DNA from: Roseiarcus fermentans
GTDB lineage: Bacteria > Pseudomonadota > Alphaproteobacteria > Rhizobiales > Beijerinckiaceae
Length of the DNA: 64,000 nt
NCBI RefSeq assembly: GCF_003315135.1
Contig: NZ_QNRK01000001.1
Span: 131,458-195,457 of the forward strand
Direction of reading: 5' to 3'
This document shows positions 62,673 through 64,000 of the stretch, piece after piece (the stretch's first letter is position 1; every line of letters begins with the position of its first letter). A model generated the notes under the pieces. The model was not told the DNA's origin and searched no databases. It was given only the letters and a program-made list of their open reading frames with translations. A program made the translations under genes and the position numbers.

Positions 62673-62857
62673 GTCATCGCGAGGAGCTGAAGGCGACGCG
62701 GCGATCCGGGGGCCACGGTGAGGAGAGGCGCCGCCCGGACTTTGGCGGACAGCGCGCGCCGGTCTCGCGGAGCGCCGTCCCCGCGCGCCAAGGTTGAGCA
62801 ATCCACCAACCCGCGATCCGGCGGCGGCATGGATGGCTTCGCTGCGCTCGCCATGAC
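62673..62857. repeat. long inverted repeat, family copy 2
   Basis: The left arm GTCATCGCGAGGAGCTGAAG (from 62673) and the right arm (62831-62857, ending GCGCTCGCCATGAC) resemble the arms at 36629-36771. The copy is more diverged and its centre is longer. It fills most of the 297-bp gap after vapB. Confidence 0.65.
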
Positions 62858-62916
62858 GGTCGTGAACTCCCGGCCATCGTGACGGCCGTGCGCTTTCCGT
62901 CGAGGGGATCGTGCGC

Positions 62917-63363
62917 TCACCCTTCCGCGCCGGCAATTCGGTCGAGATTGGCGATCACCCGCGACAGCAGGGCGACGAACCGAGCGGCTTCCTCGTCGGA
63001 AAAACCGCTCAGCGCCTCGCGGTTGCCTTCCATCAGCGCTTCGCAGGCGTCCGGAATGCGCGTCGTCGCGACGCTCGTCAGCGCAATCCGGCTGCTGCGC
63101 CCGTCCGAGGGGTCGGGCGTGCGCCGGATCAACCCGTCCCGCTCCATGCGCGCCAGCATCTGCGCCATGGAAGGCTGCTCGATTCTGGCGAAGCGGGCGA
63201 GCTCGCGCTGCGTCTGCGCCCGGCCGTCCTGCAGCGCGACCAGCACCGGCAGGCAGCCCACGCCGAACCCCAGCGGCTTGAGGCGCGCCTCGCTCAGGCG
63301 GGCGAACCCGCGCGCCGCGAGGCTGATCAGGTGTCCCGGCGTGGACAGCACTTCGAAATTCAT
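62917..63363 (-). CDS. MarR-family transcription regulator
   Basis: A 148-residue winged-helix regulator. The DNA-binding part reads TQRELARFARIEQPSMAQML then RTPDPSDGRSSRIALT, the usual wing. It probably represses itself and the divergent NTF2-like gene through two palindromes in the shared gap. The ligand is unknown. Confidence 0.9.
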   Translation of the reverse strand: MNFEVLSTPGHLISLAARGFARLSEARLKPLGFGVGCLPVLVALQDGRAQTQRELARFARIEQPSMAQMLARMERDGLIRRTPDPSDGRSSRIALTSVATTRIPDACEALMEGNREALSGFSDEEAARFVALLSRVIANLDRIAGAEG

Positions 63364-63380
63364 GGCGACCGGCCTCTTGC

Positions 63381-63412
63381 ATAGGAGCCTATTGTTTTAT
63401 ATAGGCGCCTAT
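63381..63412. promoter_or_regulatory. twin MarR operator palindromes
   Basis: ATAGGAGCCTAT (63381-63392, one central mismatch) and ATAGGCGCCTAT (63401-63412, perfect) are exactly 20 bp apart centre to centre, two helical turns. The arm TAGG...CCTA is common for MarR proteins. They lie between the MarR start and the NTF2-like gene. Confidence 0.75.
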
Positions 63413-63523
63413 GTATAACGTCGGGCCGCCGCGCGCAACCCGCTCACCCCGCCGTGGCGCCTTCGCGGCGCAGGGCCGAGCGGACGCGGGGCGGCGTCCC
63501 GAACCAAGAGAAGGACCGGATCG

Positions 63524-63901
63524 ATGGAGAACACCGACGCGATCGTGCGCCGCCTGTACGAGGGCTTCAACCGACGCGACATTCCGGCCGTTCTGACGCT
63601 CCTCACCGACAATGTCGCGTGGGCGAACGGCATGGACGGCGGGCATGTGCACGGACACGACGGCGTCCGGGCCTACTGGACGAAGCAATGGGCGGCGATC
63701 GCGCCGCGGGTCGACCCGATCCGCGTCTCCCGGCGCGACGACGGGGCGACGGTGGCGGAGGTCCACCAGGTCGTCCGGGACCTCGCGGGAAAGGTGTTGC
63801 TCGACGAGGCGGTCCGGCATGTCTTCCACTTCGAGGGGGACCGCGTCAGCCGGTTCGACATCGAGAACGCCGGCGGGCTCGCGGGAATCGCGCACGCGTG
63901 A
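63524..63901 (+). CDS. NTF2-like (SnoaL-type) protein
   Basis: A 125-residue single-domain protein: VRRLYEGFNRRDIPAVLTLL, then VAWANGMDGGHVHGHDGVRA and a C-terminal HVFHFEGDRVSRFDIEN. Such proteins act as isomerases, hydrolases or binding proteins for small organic molecules. It is divergent from the MarR gene and likely its target. The substrate is unknown. Confidence 0.85.
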   Translation: MENTDAIVRRLYEGFNRRDIPAVLTLLTDNVAWANGMDGGHVHGHDGVRAYWTKQWAAIAPRVDPIRVSRRDDGATVAEVHQVVRDLAGKVLLDEAVRHVFHFEGDRVSRFDIENAGGLAGIAHA

Positions 63902-64000
63902 GGAGCGCGCGGGAAAGGTCGGCCAGCGCGGGCGCAAAGCTCCGCTCCGCGCAGCCGGCCGACAGGCCCGCGGCGGGGCCGGGCTTGCCTCGACCGGGAT

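Overview
The window is high-GC DNA (about two-thirds G+C by eye) from an alphaproteobacterium, most likely a member of the Hyphomicrobiales (Rhizobiales). The evidence is the gene order ddl-ftsQ-ftsA-ftsZ-lpxC-bamD-recN, the alphaproteobacterial set murA-DUF2948-hisD-UPF0262, an MbfA-type membrane ferritin, and the cell-cycle proteins SciP (DUF1153) and RcdA (DUF1465). The genus cannot be told from the sequence. No rRNA, tRNA, CRISPR array or intact insertion sequence was found.

Layout. 1-20.7 kb is ordinary metabolism and transport: an MFS carrier cut by the window edge, GDP-mannose synthesis (manC), ribosomal protein S4, an EmrAB-type efflux pair, a DMT carrier, a CoA-binding/O-acetylhomoserine sulfhydrylase fusion, cyanase, acetylornithine deacetylase, ApaG, dehydrogenases, acetyltransferases and an eight-haem cytochrome with TPRs. 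20.7-33.2 kb holds a CLC channel and then the most interesting unit. It is a leftward operon of class II HMG-CoA reductase, a ribose-type ABC importer, two lactonase-like beta-propellers (one fused to a permease) and HMG-CoA lyase, with a divergent MocR-type regulator. Together these look like a mevalonate or mevalonolactone uptake and degradation system. The reductase has no ATG/GTG/TTG start for its conserved N-terminus; a CTG behind a strong ribosome binding site fits.

33.2-39.8 kb is accessory: a Phd/VapC-like toxin-antitoxin pair, proB, mbfA, repeat arrays, and a low-GC DUF3800 gene between remnants of two vapC copies, a DNA methyltransferase and an IS110 transposase. 39.85-49 kb is the division and envelope cluster. 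It is led by two perfect CtrA boxes and two GANTC (CcrM) sites in front of ddl.

49-53.4 kb is murA, hisD and small conserved genes. 53.5-54.6 kb is a second low-GC insertion with an unknown gene and a decayed Sel1-repeat gene. 54.7-57.4 kb encodes a hydrolase, an IspZ-like protein and a CidA/CidB pair. 57.5-62.2 kb holds an adenylate cyclase-TPR protein, sciP, mnmA, a DUF1192 gene and rcdA. The right end has an orphan VapB, a repeat copy, and a MarR regulator divergent from an NTF2-like protein with twin operator palindromes between them.

The CtrA boxes, sciP and rcdA place a CtrA target promoter and two genes that control CtrA within about 22 kb of each other.
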